DNA of 24,521 nucleotides from JACVRW01 sp035705985 (GCA_035705985.1 DASSVP010000024.1:1-24521), one strand, 5' to 3'. Counted from the first letter of the stretch, positions 14,325 to 22,858 are shown. The notes: generated by a model not told the origin, from the letters alone. Numbers and translations: made by a program.

Positions 14325-15166
14325 GGTGGCGGTGGGTCAACCTCGCCGTCGCCGGTGCGACGCTCGCCGTCCTGGTCTGGCACCTTGGAACCGGCCCGTT
14401 CCTCGACGGCCTGCACGCGGTCGACGGCTGGGCGCTGGCGGCCGCGTCGGGCCTGGCCGTGTTGACAACGCTGTGCTGCGCCTGGCGCTGGAGGATCGTG
14501 GCGCGCGGCCTCGGCGTCGAGCTGGCGCTGGGCACGGCGGTGGCCGCCTACTACCGCTCGCTCTTCCTCAACGTCACGCTGCCAGGCGGGGTGGTGGGTG
14601 ACGTCCATCGCGGGATCAGCCACGGGCTTCGCGGCGTGGTCCTGGAGCGCACGGCCGGGCAGGTCGTGCAGGTCGTCCTCACGGTCGCCGTGCTGCTCGT
14701 CCTGCCGTCGCCCGTGCAAGCGGTCATGCCGCTCGTCGCACTTGCTCTCATCGCTGCGGCCGCCTGCGTCGCGCTGGCGGCGCGCGCGCACCTGCGCGAC
14801 TGGCTGGCAGCCTGGCGGGCGTGGCCGGCGATCGCGCTCGCGTCGGCTCTCGTTCTCGCCGGCCATGTAGCCACGTTCCTGATCGCCGCGCGGAGCGCGG
14901 GGGTGACAGCGCCGGTGTCCGAGATGCTGCCGCTGGCGCTGCTCGTGATGCAGGGCGCGGCCCTGCCCAACGTCGGCGGCTGGGGCCCACGCGAGGGCGT
15001 GACTGCCTGGGCGTTCGCCGCCGCCGGGCTGGGCGCGTCGCTCGGGGTGGCCACGGCGGTGGTGTACGGGGTGATCGTGTTCGTCGCCAGCCTGCCGGGC
15101 GCCGTCGTCCTCGTCACGGCCGGGCTGAGGGTCCCCGCGCGCCTGGAGGGAGTCCCGGATGTCTGA
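14321..15166 (+). CDS. YbhN / lysylphosphatidylglycerol-synthase-TM-like membrane protein
   Basis: 281 residues, GTG start in a GTGA overlap. It has about seven to eight hydrophobic segments. The family hallmarks are present: SLFLNVTLPGGVVGDVHRGI (about 80-99), an ER pair at 109-110, and AALPNVGGWGPREGVTAW near the C-terminus. There is no soluble aminoacyl-transfer domain. Such proteins are thought to move or present lipids and glycolipids in the inner membrane, including AglD-like roles. In this cluster it could flip or stabilise the lipid product. It overlaps the RibD-like gene by 8 bases. Confidence 0.83.
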   Translation: MRWRWVNLAVAGATLAVLVWHLGTGPFLDGLHAVDGWALAAASGLAVLTTLCCAWRWRIVARGLGVELALGTAVAAYYRSLFLNVTLPGGVVGDVHRGISHGLRGVVLERTAGQVVQVVLTVAVLLVLPSPVQAVMPLVALALIAAAACVALAARAHLRDWLAAWRAWPAIALASALVLAGHVATFLIAARSAGVTAPVSEMLPLALLVMQGAALPNVGGWGPREGVTAWAFAAAGLGASLGVATAVVYGVIVFVASLPGAVVLVTAGLRVPARLEGVPDV

Positions 15167-15848
15167 CCGCCCGTACACCCTGCTCAGCTGCAGCGTGTCG
15201 CTCGACGGCTACCTGGGCGACCATAAGCCCCGCCTCGCGCTGTCGAACCAGGCCGACTTCGACCGGGTCGACGGGGTGCGCGCCTCCTGCGACGCGATCA
15301 TGGTCGGCGCGGTCACCGTGCGCACCGACGACCCGCGCCTCCTGGTGCGCTCGCGCGCTCGCCGCGAGGAGCGGACCGCCCGCGGTCTCCCGCCTTCTCC
15401 GAAGAAGATCACCGTGACGAACAGGGTGGACCTCGACGCCCGCTCGAGCTTCTTCACCGCCGGCGATGCCGAGAAGCTCGTCTACACCCCCAGCCCGCGG
15501 GTGGCCGACGCCCGCGCACGGCTCGGCCGGGCGGCGACGATCGTGGACGGCGGCCGGCGCGTGCGCATGCGCTGGCTCACCGAGGACCTCGGTGACCGCG
15601 GCGTGGAGCGCCTCATGGTCGAGGGCGGCGGCATCGTGCACACGCAGTTCCTGGCCGACGACCTCGTCGACGAGCTGCATCTGGTGGTCGCGCCCCTCTT
15701 CGTCGGCGACTCGAGCGCGCCGCGCTTCGTGACCGACGGCCGCTTCCCGTGGAACGCCCACCGGCGCGCGACGCTGGCCGAGGTGCGCCAGATCGGCGAC
15801 GTCGTGCTGCTGCGCTACGCGCTCTCACCCCGGTTCCGGGACGAATGA
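15159..15848 (+). CDS. RibD C-terminal / dihydrofolate-reductase-like reductase
   Basis: 229 residues from an ATG that overlaps the previous gene by 8 bases. It has the RibD-C reductase fold: VSLDGYLGDH (S14-G17 region), CDAIMVGAVTVRTDDPRLLVR (about 44-64), and the NADPH-site loop RLMVEGGGIVHTQFLADDLVDELHLVVAPLFVG (about 151-183). The deaminase half of RibD is absent. In riboflavin synthesis this fold reduces the ribose of an aminopyrimidine; relatives reduce folates or pterins. Beside a PTPS homologue, a pterin- or pyrimidine-type substrate is likely. It ends in an ATGA overlap with the next gene. Confidence 0.85.
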   Translation: MSDRPYTLLSCSVSLDGYLGDHKPRLALSNQADFDRVDGVRASCDAIMVGAVTVRTDDPRLLVRSRARREERTARGLPPSPKKITVTNRVDLDARSSFFTAGDAEKLVYTPSPRVADARARLGRAATIVDGGRRVRMRWLTEDLGDRGVERLMVEGGGIVHTQFLADDLVDELHLVVAPLFVGDSSAPRFVTDGRFPWNAHRRATLAEVRQIGDVVLLRYALSPRFRDE

Positions 15849-17989
15849 GCGCGACGCGGATCACGCCGGCGTCCTGGGTCACGCTCGCGCGAGGCACGCT
15901 CGCGGTCGCAGTCGCCGCCCTGGCCATCGAATCGTACGTGCACGATGCGCCGGTCGCGCTGCTCGTGACGCTTGCGGGTGTCGCACTCTTGCTCGACGCG
16001 GTCGATGGGTGGGTCGCCCGGCGCACGGGCACGGAGACCGCGCTGGGGGCGCGGCTCGACGGCGAGGTCGACGCGTTCCTGATCCTCGCCCTCAGCGTCT
16101 ACGTCGCGCCCGTATGCGGCGTTTGGGTGCTCGCGATCGGGATCGCCCGCTATCTGTTCCTCGCCGGCGAGTGGCTGCTTCCCTGGATGCGCGCGCCCCT
16201 GCCGCCGCGTCGCTGGCGCAAGGTCGCCGCGGCGACCCAGGGGATCGTGCTGACGGTCGCCGCCGCCGCGGTCCTGCCCCTCGCGCTCACGCAGGCCCTT
16301 CTCCTGGCCGCGCTCGCGCTCCTCGCCGCGTCGATGGTCCAGTGCGTGTGGTGGCTGTGGCGCAGCCGTGACGAGGCTCTGCCCCGGACAGGGCGTGCGC
16401 CCCCGGGCATCGCCGCGGTGGTCACCGTGCTCGCCCTGCTGCTCGTCTGGGCCGCGCTCGTCGCGCCGAACCACCCGAGAGACCTCAACCTCGGCGGGTT
16501 CGCGCGGCTCCCGCTCGAGCTGCTCGTCGTCGTCGCCGTGGCCGTCCTGCTGCCCGCCACTCCGCGGCGCGTGCTGGCCGTGGTCCTCGGAGCGGCCCTG
16601 AGCCTGATCGTGCTCGTGAAGGTCCTCGACATCGGGTTCTTCACGGCGTTCGACCGGCCCTTCAGGCCCCTCGACGATCCGGGTTACCTGGGAATCGGCA
16701 TCGAGACGCTGCGCCACGCGATCGGCGGGTCGAGCGCGAACCTCGTGGTCGCTGGAGCCGCCCTGCTCATCGTCGCCCTCCTCTCCCTCCCGGTCCTGGC
16801 GCTGCTGCGCGTGACGCGGGTCGCGGCCGGCCACCGCGACTGGGCGCTCCGGGTGGCGGCGATGCTGGGCGTGGTCTGGGTCGCGCTTCGCGTCGCCGAC
16901 GCGCCGGTGGCCTCCTCGAGCGCTGCCGCCCAGGCCGTCGACGAGGTTCGGTACGTGCGGGCCGCCCTGGAGGGCCGCGCGGCGTTCACCCGCCAGATCG
17001 CCCACGATCGCTTCGGCGCCACTCCCGGTAGCCGGCTGCTGACCGGTCTTCGTGGCAAGGACGTCCTGGTGGTCTTCGTCGAGAGCTACGGGAGAGTCGC
17101 TGTGGAGGGCTCGCCCCTCTCGCCCCGGATCGACTCCGTGCTCGAGCGGGGCGACGCACGGCTGCGCGCCGCCGGCTTCTCCTCACGCAGCGCCTTCCTC
17201 ACCTCGCCGACGTTCGGCGGCCTCAGCTGGCTCGCGCATTCCACGCTGCAGTCGGGGGTCACGGTCAACGGCGAGTGGCGTTACGACCAGGTCGTGAAGA
17301 AGGGCCGCGTGACCCTCACACGGGCGTTCAAGCGCGCCGGGTGGCGGGCGGTCGGCGCCATGCCGGGGAACCGCCGGGCCTGGCCGGAGGGCTCGACCCT
17401 CTACCGCTACGACCGGGTCTACGACCGTCGCAACTTCGGCTACCGCGGGCCGAGCTTCGGCCTGCCGCCCATGCCGGACCAGTACACCCTGCTGGCCCTG
17501 CGACGTCGCGAGCTCGCCAAGCGTGACCGGCCGCCGCTCTTCGCCGAGGTCGACCTCATCTCGAGCCACGCGCCTTGGACGCGTATCCCGCCGCTCATCT
17601 CCTGGGACGACGTCGGCGACGGCTCGATCTTCGACCACCTCCCTGTGGAGGAGTCGGCGGGACTCTTTGGCGATGCCGAGGAGGCCCGCGCCGCCTACGC
17701 GCACTCGATTGAGTACTCGCTGAGCACGATCTTCTCGTTCGTGCAGCGCTACGGCGACGACGACCTCGTGCTCGTCGTGCTGGGCGACCACCAGCCGGCG
17801 ACGGTCATTACGGGCGAGGACGCCAGCCACGACGTGCCCATCTCGGTCGTGGCGCACGACCCGAGGGTGATCGACCAGATCGCCCATTGGAGCTGGCAGG
17901 ACGGCATGTCGCCGAGCCGGCGCGCCCCGGTCTGGCCCATGGCCGCGTTCCGTGACCGTTTCCTCACCTCGTTCGGCTCGTCACCGTGA
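15845..17989 (+). CDS. Fusion of CDP-alcohol phosphatidyltransferase and LtaS/sulfatase-like phosphotransferase
   Basis: 714 residues, ATG start inside the previous stop (ATGA). Residues 1-175 are a CDP-alcohol phosphatidyltransferase with the complete signature D-x2-DG-x2-AR-x8-G-x3-D-x3-D (D51, D54, G55, A58, R59, G68, D72, D76), amid several helices. Further helices (about 188-350) lead to an extracytoplasmic alkaline-phosphatase-superfamily domain (about 400-714): DVLVVFVESYG with metal-type E413, a likely nucleophile in the Ser/Thr-rich loop 453-468, SSHAPW (H575) and VVLGDHQPA (D648, H649). This matches lipoteichoic-acid-synthase-like enzymes. The first half would join an alcohol to a CDP-diacylglycerol, the second would transfer or hydrolyse a phosphoglycerol-type or sulfate group outside the membrane. 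Both halves in one chain imply a single lipid head-group assembly step (inference). Confidence 0.85.
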   Translation: MSATRITPASWVTLARGTLAVAVAALAIESYVHDAPVALLVTLAGVALLLDAVDGWVARRTGTETALGARLDGEVDAFLILALSVYVAPVCGVWVLAIGIARYLFLAGEWLLPWMRAPLPPRRWRKVAAATQGIVLTVAAAAVLPLALTQALLLAALALLAASMVQCVWWLWRSRDEALPRTGRAPPGIAAVVTVLALLLVWAALVAPNHPRDLNLGGFARLPLELLVVVAVAVLLPATPRRVLAVVLGAALSLIVLVKVLDIGFFTAFDRPFRPLDDPGYLGIGIETLRHAIGGSSANLVVAGAALLIVALLSLPVLALLRVTRVAAGHRDWALRVAAMLGVVWVALRVADAPVASSSAAAQAVDEVRYVRAALEGRAAFTRQIAHDRFGATPGSRLLTGLRGKDVLVVFVESYGRVAVEGSPLSPRIDSVLERGDARLRAAGFSSRSAFLTSPTFGGLSWLAHSTLQSGVTVNGEWRYDQVVKKGRVTLTRAFKRAGWRAVGAMPGNRRAWPEGSTLYRYDRVYDRRNFGYRGPSFGLPPMPDQYTLLALRRRELAKRDRPPLFAEVDLISSHAPWTRIPPLISWDDVGDGSIFDHLPVEESAGLFGDAEEARAAYAHSIEYSLSTIFSFVQRYGDDDLVLVVLGDHQPATVITGEDASHDVPISVVAHDPRVIDQIAHWSWQDGMSPSRRAPVWPMAAFRDRFLTSFGSSP

Positions 17990-18747
17990 AGCAGGACGAC
18001 CGCGCGGCGTTCGACCGGGCGCTGCGCCGCGCGCGCGTGTCGGCCTACGCGCCCGGCGAGTTCGTCGGGCAGGAGAGCTTCATGACCGCCGGCGAGATTT
18101 GGGACCTGGCGGTGGAGGCCGGCATCGGGCCCGCGGTCACGGTCCTGGACCTGTGCTGCGGCGTCGCCGGGCCCGGGCGTTTCGTCACACGTGAGCTGGG
18201 CTGCGACTACCTGGGCGTAGAAGCCGCCGCGAGTGCCGTCGCGATCGCCCGCGAGCGCGCGAACGGCCTGCCGTGTCGCTTCGCGACCGCGGAGGTCCCG
18301 CCGCTTCCAGCCGGTCCGTTCGACGTCGTCCTCCTGCTCGAGACGATGCTGGCCTTCGAGGACAAGGACGCGCTGGTCCGCCAGATCGCCGCGGCGCTTC
18401 GGCCCGGCGGCCGCCTCGCCTTCACGCTCGAGGAGGGCACGCCGCTCACGACGGCCGAGCGGGCCGCCATGCCGAACTCCGACACGGTCTGGCTCCGCCC
18501 GCTCGACGAGATCGCGGCGTCCCTGGAGCGGGCGGGGCTCGAGGTGACGTGGCGGGAGGATCACAGCCGCGCCCACCTCGCGACGGCACGCGCGCTGGCC
18601 GACGCCTTCGCCGCGGACGCCGGCGACATCGCCGCGCGGATCGGCCGCCGGGCCCTGGACGAGCTGCTCGTGGCGCATCGGCTGTGGATCGAGTGGCTGG
18701 ACGAGGGACGGGTGCGGAAGCTCGCGCTGGTGGCGGAGCGCGTCTAG
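17986..18747 (+). CDS. Class I SAM-dependent methyltransferase (UbiE/Methyltransf_11-like)
   Basis: 253 residues, GTG start in a GTGA overlap with the fusion gene. It starts with a helical cap (YAPGEFVGQESFMTAGEIWDLA) and then motif I VTVLDLCCGVAGPGRFVTREL (about 52-71), acidic E79 in LGVEAA, and post-I FDVVLLLETMLAFEDKDALV and LRPGGRLAFTLEEG. This order is typical of small-molecule methyltransferases of the sterol/sarcosine kind. The substrate is unknown but is presumably an intermediate of the cluster. Its stop is followed by a 16-base gap, the longest gap within the ten-gene run. Confidence 0.85.
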   Translation: MKQDDRAAFDRALRRARVSAYAPGEFVGQESFMTAGEIWDLAVEAGIGPAVTVLDLCCGVAGPGRFVTRELGCDYLGVEAAASAVAIARERANGLPCRFATAEVPPLPAGPFDVVLLLETMLAFEDKDALVRQIAAALRPGGRLAFTLEEGTPLTTAERAAMPNSDTVWLRPLDEIAASLERAGLEVTWREDHSRAHLATARALADAFAADAGDIAARIGRRALDELLVAHRLWIEWLDEGRVRKLALVAERV

Positions 18748-18763
18748 TGGGTAGGAAGATGGC

Positions 18764-19720
18764 GTGCCGGCCGTCGCGATCCACTGCTCTCACGAGCAGA
18801 TCCCTCCCAGCCGCCTGCTGCGATTCGCGCAGAGGGCGGAGGAGGCCGGCTTCGACGGCGGGATGTCCTCCGACCACTTCTCGCCGTGGAGCGAACGGCA
18901 GGGTGAGTCGGGCTTCGCGTGGTCGTTTCTCGCCGCCGCCATGGCCACGACGCGGCTGCCCTTCGGCGTCGTCAACGCGCCGGGTCAGCGCTATCACCCC
19001 GCCATCGTCGCCCAGGCCGCGGCGACGCTGACCGAGATGTTTCCGGGCCGGCTGTGGGTCGCTCTCGGGAGCGGGGAGGCATCGAACGAGCACATCACCG
19101 GCGGTGGGTGGCCGTCGAAGCCCGAGCGCAACGCACGTCTGCGTGAGTGCGTCGACGTGATGCGTGCGCTGTTCGCGGGCGAGGAGGTCTCTCATGACGG
19201 TCATGTGGTCGTGGACCGGGCGCGGCTCTGGACGCTGCCGGCTGAGCCGCCACCGCTGATCGGCGCCGCCGTTTCCGAGGAGACCGCGCGATGGGCGGGC
19301 TCGTGGGCGGACGGGCTGGCGACGGTGAACGCGCCGCCCGAGCAGCTCAGGAAGATCATCGGCGCCTACCGCGACGGCGGCGGTCAGGGACGGCTGGTGC
19401 TCCAGGTGCACCTGTCGTGGGCGCCGACCGACGAGGAGGCGCTCCGCATAGCGCACGACCAGTGGCGCACGAATGTCTTCGATCCGCCCGTCTGCTGGGA
19501 CGTGGAGACGGTGGAGGAGTTCGACCGGCGCGCACGGAGCGTCACCGCGGACGACGTGCGGGCCAAGGTCCTCGTCTCGTCGGACCCTGCCCGCCACCTC
19601 GAGTGGCTACGCGAGCTGGCCGGCCTCGGATTCGACGAGCTGGCGCTCCATCACGTCGGCCAGGACCTCGACCCGTTCATCGACGCCTTTGGCGAGCACG
19701 TCTTGCCCGGCCTCCGATGA
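18764..19720 (+). CDS. LLM-class flavin oxidoreductase (TIGR03885-like)
   Basis: 318 residues from a GTG with a ribosome site (AGGAAG) shortly upstream. It has the luciferase-like TIM-barrel pattern: LLRFAQRAEEAGFDGGMSSDHFSPW, FAWSFLAAAMATTRLPFGVVNAPGQRYHPAIVAQAAATL, and FPGRLWVALGSGEASNEHITG. The SDHF..W and GSGE features resemble the TIGR03885 group of FMN-dependent luciferase-like enzymes, related to F420-dependent glucose-6-phosphate dehydrogenase. Which cofactor it uses (FMN or F420) cannot be decided from sequence alone. It overlaps the GH13 gene by ATGA, so these two are translated together. Confidence 0.82.
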   Translation: MPAVAIHCSHEQIPPSRLLRFAQRAEEAGFDGGMSSDHFSPWSERQGESGFAWSFLAAAMATTRLPFGVVNAPGQRYHPAIVAQAAATLTEMFPGRLWVALGSGEASNEHITGGGWPSKPERNARLRECVDVMRALFAGEEVSHDGHVVVDRARLWTLPAEPPPLIGAAVSEETARWAGSWADGLATVNAPPEQLRKIIGAYRDGGGQGRLVLQVHLSWAPTDEEALRIAHDQWRTNVFDPPVCWDVETVEEFDRRARSVTADDVRAKVLVSSDPARHLEWLRELAGLGFDELALHHVGQDLDPFIDAFGEHVLPGLR

Positions 19721-21369
19721 GCCGCAAGGTGACAAGCGACCTGTGGTGGAAGAACGCGGTCTTCTACTGCCTGGACATCGAGACCTTCTTCGACCTCGAC
19801 GGCGACGGCTGCGGCGACCTTGCGGGGCTCACCGAGCGGGTCGACTATCTCGGCGGGCTCGGCGTCAGCTGCATCTGGCTCATGCCGTTCTACAAGTCGC
19901 CCAACCGCGACGACGGATACGACATCGTGGACTTCTACGCCGTCGACCCCGCCATGGGGACGCTCGGCGACTTTGCCGAGTTCGTCCGCACCGCGCGCGA
20001 CCGGGGCATCCGCGTCGTCGCCGACTTCGTGATGAACCACACCTCGGCCCAGCACCCGTGGTTCCAGTCCGCGCGCGAGAGCCCCGACTCGCCGTACCGC
20101 GACTTCTACGTCTGGCGCGACAAGAAGCCGAAGGAGAAGGCCGGGGACGTCGTCTTCCCCGACCAGGAGAGCTCGAACTGGGCCTGGGACGCCAAGGCCC
20201 GTCAGTGGTACCTGCACCGCTTCTACTCCCACCAGCCCGACCTGAACATGGCCAATCCCGAGGTACGCGACGAGCTCGCGCAGGTGATGGGGTTCTGGCT
20301 CGAGCAGGGCCTATCCGGCTTCCGCGTGGACGCGGTGCCGTTCATGATCGAGCCGACCGGCCTCCCCAAGCACGCGATCACGGATCCGCACGGGCTGCTG
20401 CGCGACCTGCGCGCTCACCTGAACCGCCGCAACGGCGAGGCGGTGCTGCTCGGCGAGGTCAACCTGCCGGCAAAGGACCAGCGCGCCTTCGTCGGCGACG
20501 AGGACGGCGACGAGCTTCACATGCTGCTGGACTTTCTCGGCAACCAGGCCCTCTACCTGGCGCTCGCGCGCGGCGACGCCGAGCCGCTCGCCGCCACGCT
20601 GCGCGACTTCCCGGAGCTGCCGCCCACGGCCTCGCTGGGGCGGTTCGTGCGCAATCACGACGAGCTCACGCTCGACAAGCTGAGCGAGGACGAGCGGGCC
20701 GAGGTGTTCGAAGCCTTCGGTTCCGATCCGGACCTCCAGCTGTACGGGCGCGGGCTGCGCCGGCGACTGCCGACCATGCTTGACGGCGACGAACGCGCGC
20801 TCCGCATGGTCTACTCGCTCTGCTTCTCGTTGCCGGGCGCCCCGGTGCTGTTCTATGGCGAAGAGATCGGAATGGGCGAGAACCTGGACATCGACGGCCG
20901 GATGAGCGTCAGAGCGCCGATGCAGTGGTCAGCGGACCGCCACGGCGGCTTCTCCACCGCCGACGACGCGGAGAAGCTGCACCGCCCGGTGACTCAGGGA
21001 GCGTTTGGTCCTGAGCACGTGAATGTGGCCGCCCAGCGGCGCGATCCCGACTCGCTGCTGAACTGGTTCGAGCGCCTGATACGCCGCCGTCGTGAATGCC
21101 CGGAGATCGGGTTCGGCAAGCTGACGGTGCTCGAGACCGGCGCCTCCTCCGTGCTCGCTCACCGCTGCGACTGGGACGACTCGACGGTGGTGGCCGTGCA
21201 CGAGCTGGCCGGTGAGGCGGTCGAGGTGGACCTGCCGGTCGACGACGGCGACGCGCTCGTGGACCTGTTCGGCCACGACGATCAAGAGCTCCCGGCGACG
21301 CTCAGGCTCGCCCCGCACGCGGCGCACTGGTTCCGGGTCCGGCGAGGTGAAGCGCGGCTGCCGCCCTAG
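19717..21369 (+). CDS. GH13 alpha-glucosyl enzyme, trehalose-synthase-like
   Basis: 550 residues, ATG start inside the previous stop. All four GH13 regions are present: DFVMNH (103-108), GFRVDAVPFM with nucleophile D205, LLGEVNLP with acid E247, and FVRNHDELTLD with H314/D315. The last, together with ADFVMNHTSAQHPWF and VDAVPF, is close to trehalose synthase (maltose to trehalose). A short C-terminal beta domain follows (about 460-540). There is no signal peptide, so it acts on intracellular maltose-type sugars. It could instead be a glucosyl-transferring relative serving the upstream pathway. It ends only two bases from the convergent gene at 21372, with no visible terminator between them. 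Confidence 0.85.
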   Translation: MSRKVTSDLWWKNAVFYCLDIETFFDLDGDGCGDLAGLTERVDYLGGLGVSCIWLMPFYKSPNRDDGYDIVDFYAVDPAMGTLGDFAEFVRTARDRGIRVVADFVMNHTSAQHPWFQSARESPDSPYRDFYVWRDKKPKEKAGDVVFPDQESSNWAWDAKARQWYLHRFYSHQPDLNMANPEVRDELAQVMGFWLEQGLSGFRVDAVPFMIEPTGLPKHAITDPHGLLRDLRAHLNRRNGEAVLLGEVNLPAKDQRAFVGDEDGDELHMLLDFLGNQALYLALARGDAEPLAATLRDFPELPPTASLGRFVRNHDELTLDKLSEDERAEVFEAFGSDPDLQLYGRGLRRRLPTMLDGDERALRMVYSLCFSLPGAPVLFYGEEIGMGENLDIDGRMSVRAPMQWSADRHGGFSTADDAEKLHRPVTQGAFGPEHVNVAAQRRDPDSLLNWFERLIRRRRECPEIGFGKLTVLETGASSVLAHRCDWDDSTVVAVHELAGEAVEVDLPVDDGDALVDLFGHDDQELPATLRLAPHAAHWFRVRRGEARLPP

Positions 21370-21371
21370 GG

Positions 21372-22343
21372 TCAGCGCAGCACGAACCCGGTTCCCAGGT
21401 CGTCCCGCGGGTCCAGCACGAAGCGGTGCTCGCCCGTCCGGAACGCGGTGCCCTCGACCTCGGTGCGGACGCCCCCGGGGTCGCGCCCGATCGCGCGCGC
21501 GTCGAACGACGTCCCGACGATCGAGTCGTTGCGCCAGCTCTCGCCGTCGCCGAGCTCGCCGGCGTCCACGAGGAGCGCGGTCCGGGCGGAGGTCGCCGAG
21601 CCGGTCGGAGAGCGATCGACCTCGCCGTCCGCGAATACGGTGACGTTGCGGTGGTGCCGTGGCCCGACCTCCTCGTGGATCACGGTGCCGTAGATCCCCG
21701 AGAGCCTGGGATCCTCCGGGTGCGTCGCCACGTCGGTGCCCTCGAGCTCCGCCTTGATCAGCCGGCCCGCGCCGATCAGCGCCGGCAGCGTGCCGGGTGC
21801 GATCGCGAGCCCGAGCCGGCTCGCCGGCACGAAGGCGTAGATGGCACCGCCGTAGGCGACATCGACGCGGATGGCGCCCGCGGGCACGTCTCGGGCGATC
21901 ACGTACGCCGGCACGTTGCGGAAGGCGACGCGCTCCGCAACCCCGCCGCGGCACTCGACCCGCGCGACGACGCGGCCGGACGGGACGTCGATCGTCACGT
22001 CGACCTCGCCGTCCGCCGGCGCGTCCACCCGCCCCGATTCGACCGCCCAGGCGCCGAGTGCGATCGTCCCGTGGCCGCACGCGGTCGAGTAACCGTCCTT
22101 GTGCCAGAACAGCACGCCGAAGTCGGCCCCGTCGTCGTCCGGCGGGACGACGAATCCGCCGTACATGTCGGCGTGCCCGCGCGGCTCGTGGCACAGCAGC
22201 CGGCGCATCCGCTCGACCTCCTCCGAGGAAACGGCGTACTCGCGCCTCGCGAGCACCGAATCGCCCGGGATCTCGACGGCGCCCTCGGCGACGATGCGAA
22301 ACGGCTCCCCGGCGGTGTGGTAGTCCGTCGTCGCAATCTCCAC
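21372..22343 (-). CDS. Proline-racemase-superfamily enzyme, probable trans-3-hydroxy-L-proline dehydratase
   Basis: 323 residues, GTG start at 22343; the N-terminus IATTDYHTAGEPFRIV is the family's conserved opening, which fixes the start. The first catalytic residue is Cys, C89 in TACGHGTIALG. The second catalytic Cys of proline racemases and hydroxyproline epimerases is Thr here, T247 in DRSPTGSATSAR. A Cys/Thr pair is the known mark of trans-3-hydroxy-L-proline dehydratase, which makes delta-1-pyrroline-2-carboxylate. No pyrroline-carboxylate reductase or uptake gene is in view. A -10-like AATCAT lies 7-12 bases upstream and only 17 bases separate its start from that of the divergent gene. 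Confidence 0.83.
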   Translation of the reverse strand: MEIATTDYHTAGEPFRIVAEGAVEIPGDSVLARREYAVSSEEVERMRRLLCHEPRGHADMYGGFVVPPDDDGADFGVLFWHKDGYSTACGHGTIALGAWAVESGRVDAPADGEVDVTIDVPSGRVVARVECRGGVAERVAFRNVPAYVIARDVPAGAIRVDVAYGGAIYAFVPASRLGLAIAPGTLPALIGAGRLIKAELEGTDVATHPEDPRLSGIYGTVIHEEVGPRHHRNVTVFADGEVDRSPTGSATSARTALLVDAGELGDGESWRNDSIVGTSFDARAIGRDPGGVRTEVEGTAFRTGEHRFVLDPRDDLGTGFVLR

Positions 22344-22360
22344 CGCGCGATGATTGCAGC

Positions 22361-22858
22361 ATGACCAACGAACCCACGCCGGAGACAGTCGAAAGCAACA
22401 AGACGGTGTCGCGCCGGTGGATCGAGCTCTTCAACGAGCGGGACAAGGCGGGGCAGGCGGACGTGCTCGCACCGGACTACATCGCCCATGCCCCCGCGAG
22501 TCTGGAGGCCGCCCCGCTGGATCGCTAGGCATGGGCCCGCTTTCTCGACGGCTTCGTCGAAGGCTTTCCGGACCTTCAGCTCACGGTGGAGGACGCTGTG
22601 GCGGAGGGCGACCTCGTCGCGCAGCGGGTCCACTTCGCCGGCACCCACACCGGCATGTTCCAGGGGCTCCCGCCCACCCACAGGAAGGTCGAGTTCTCGG
22701 GCCTCGAGCTCAACCGCTTCGTCGACGGCCGGGTGGTGGAGCACTGGTTCCAGCTGGACTCGCTCACGCTTCTCCAGCAGCTTGGTCTGGTCCTCGTTCC
22801 CGGCCCGAGGCTGCTGCCGCGCGTCGTCGCCCATCAGGTCAAGAGGCTGCGTAGGTGA
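22361..22858 (+). pseudogene. SnoaL-like ester cyclase gene interrupted by an in-frame amber codon
   Basis: The frame reads as one SnoaL/ester-cyclase protein of 165 residues (KTVSRRWIELFNERD..., DYIAHAP, then ARFLDGFVEGFPDLQLTVED, AEGDLVAQRVHFAGTHTGMFQG, and ELNRFVDGRVVEHWFQLD), but codon 56 is TAG (22526-22528) where Glu is expected (LD-R-x-AWARF). No frameshift is present; a single GAG to TAG change explains it. The upstream part gives only 55 residues, and an internal ATG at 22586 could express the C-terminal half. It may be a recent pseudogene, a read-through gene or a base-call error. Its stop overlaps the next gene by GTGA, so the pair was once an operon. Confidence 0.75.

Noticed and set aside
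15815..17005. 396-codon open frame on the minus strand
   Set aside because: It is antisense to the CDP-alcohol transferase fusion; composition and lack of motifs mark it as a shadow.
11036..21369. Riboflavin or queuosine pathway
   Set aside because: The RibD-type reductase lacks the deaminase half, no other rib or que gene is present, and the PTPS homologue lacks QueD's active-site Cys and one zinc His.
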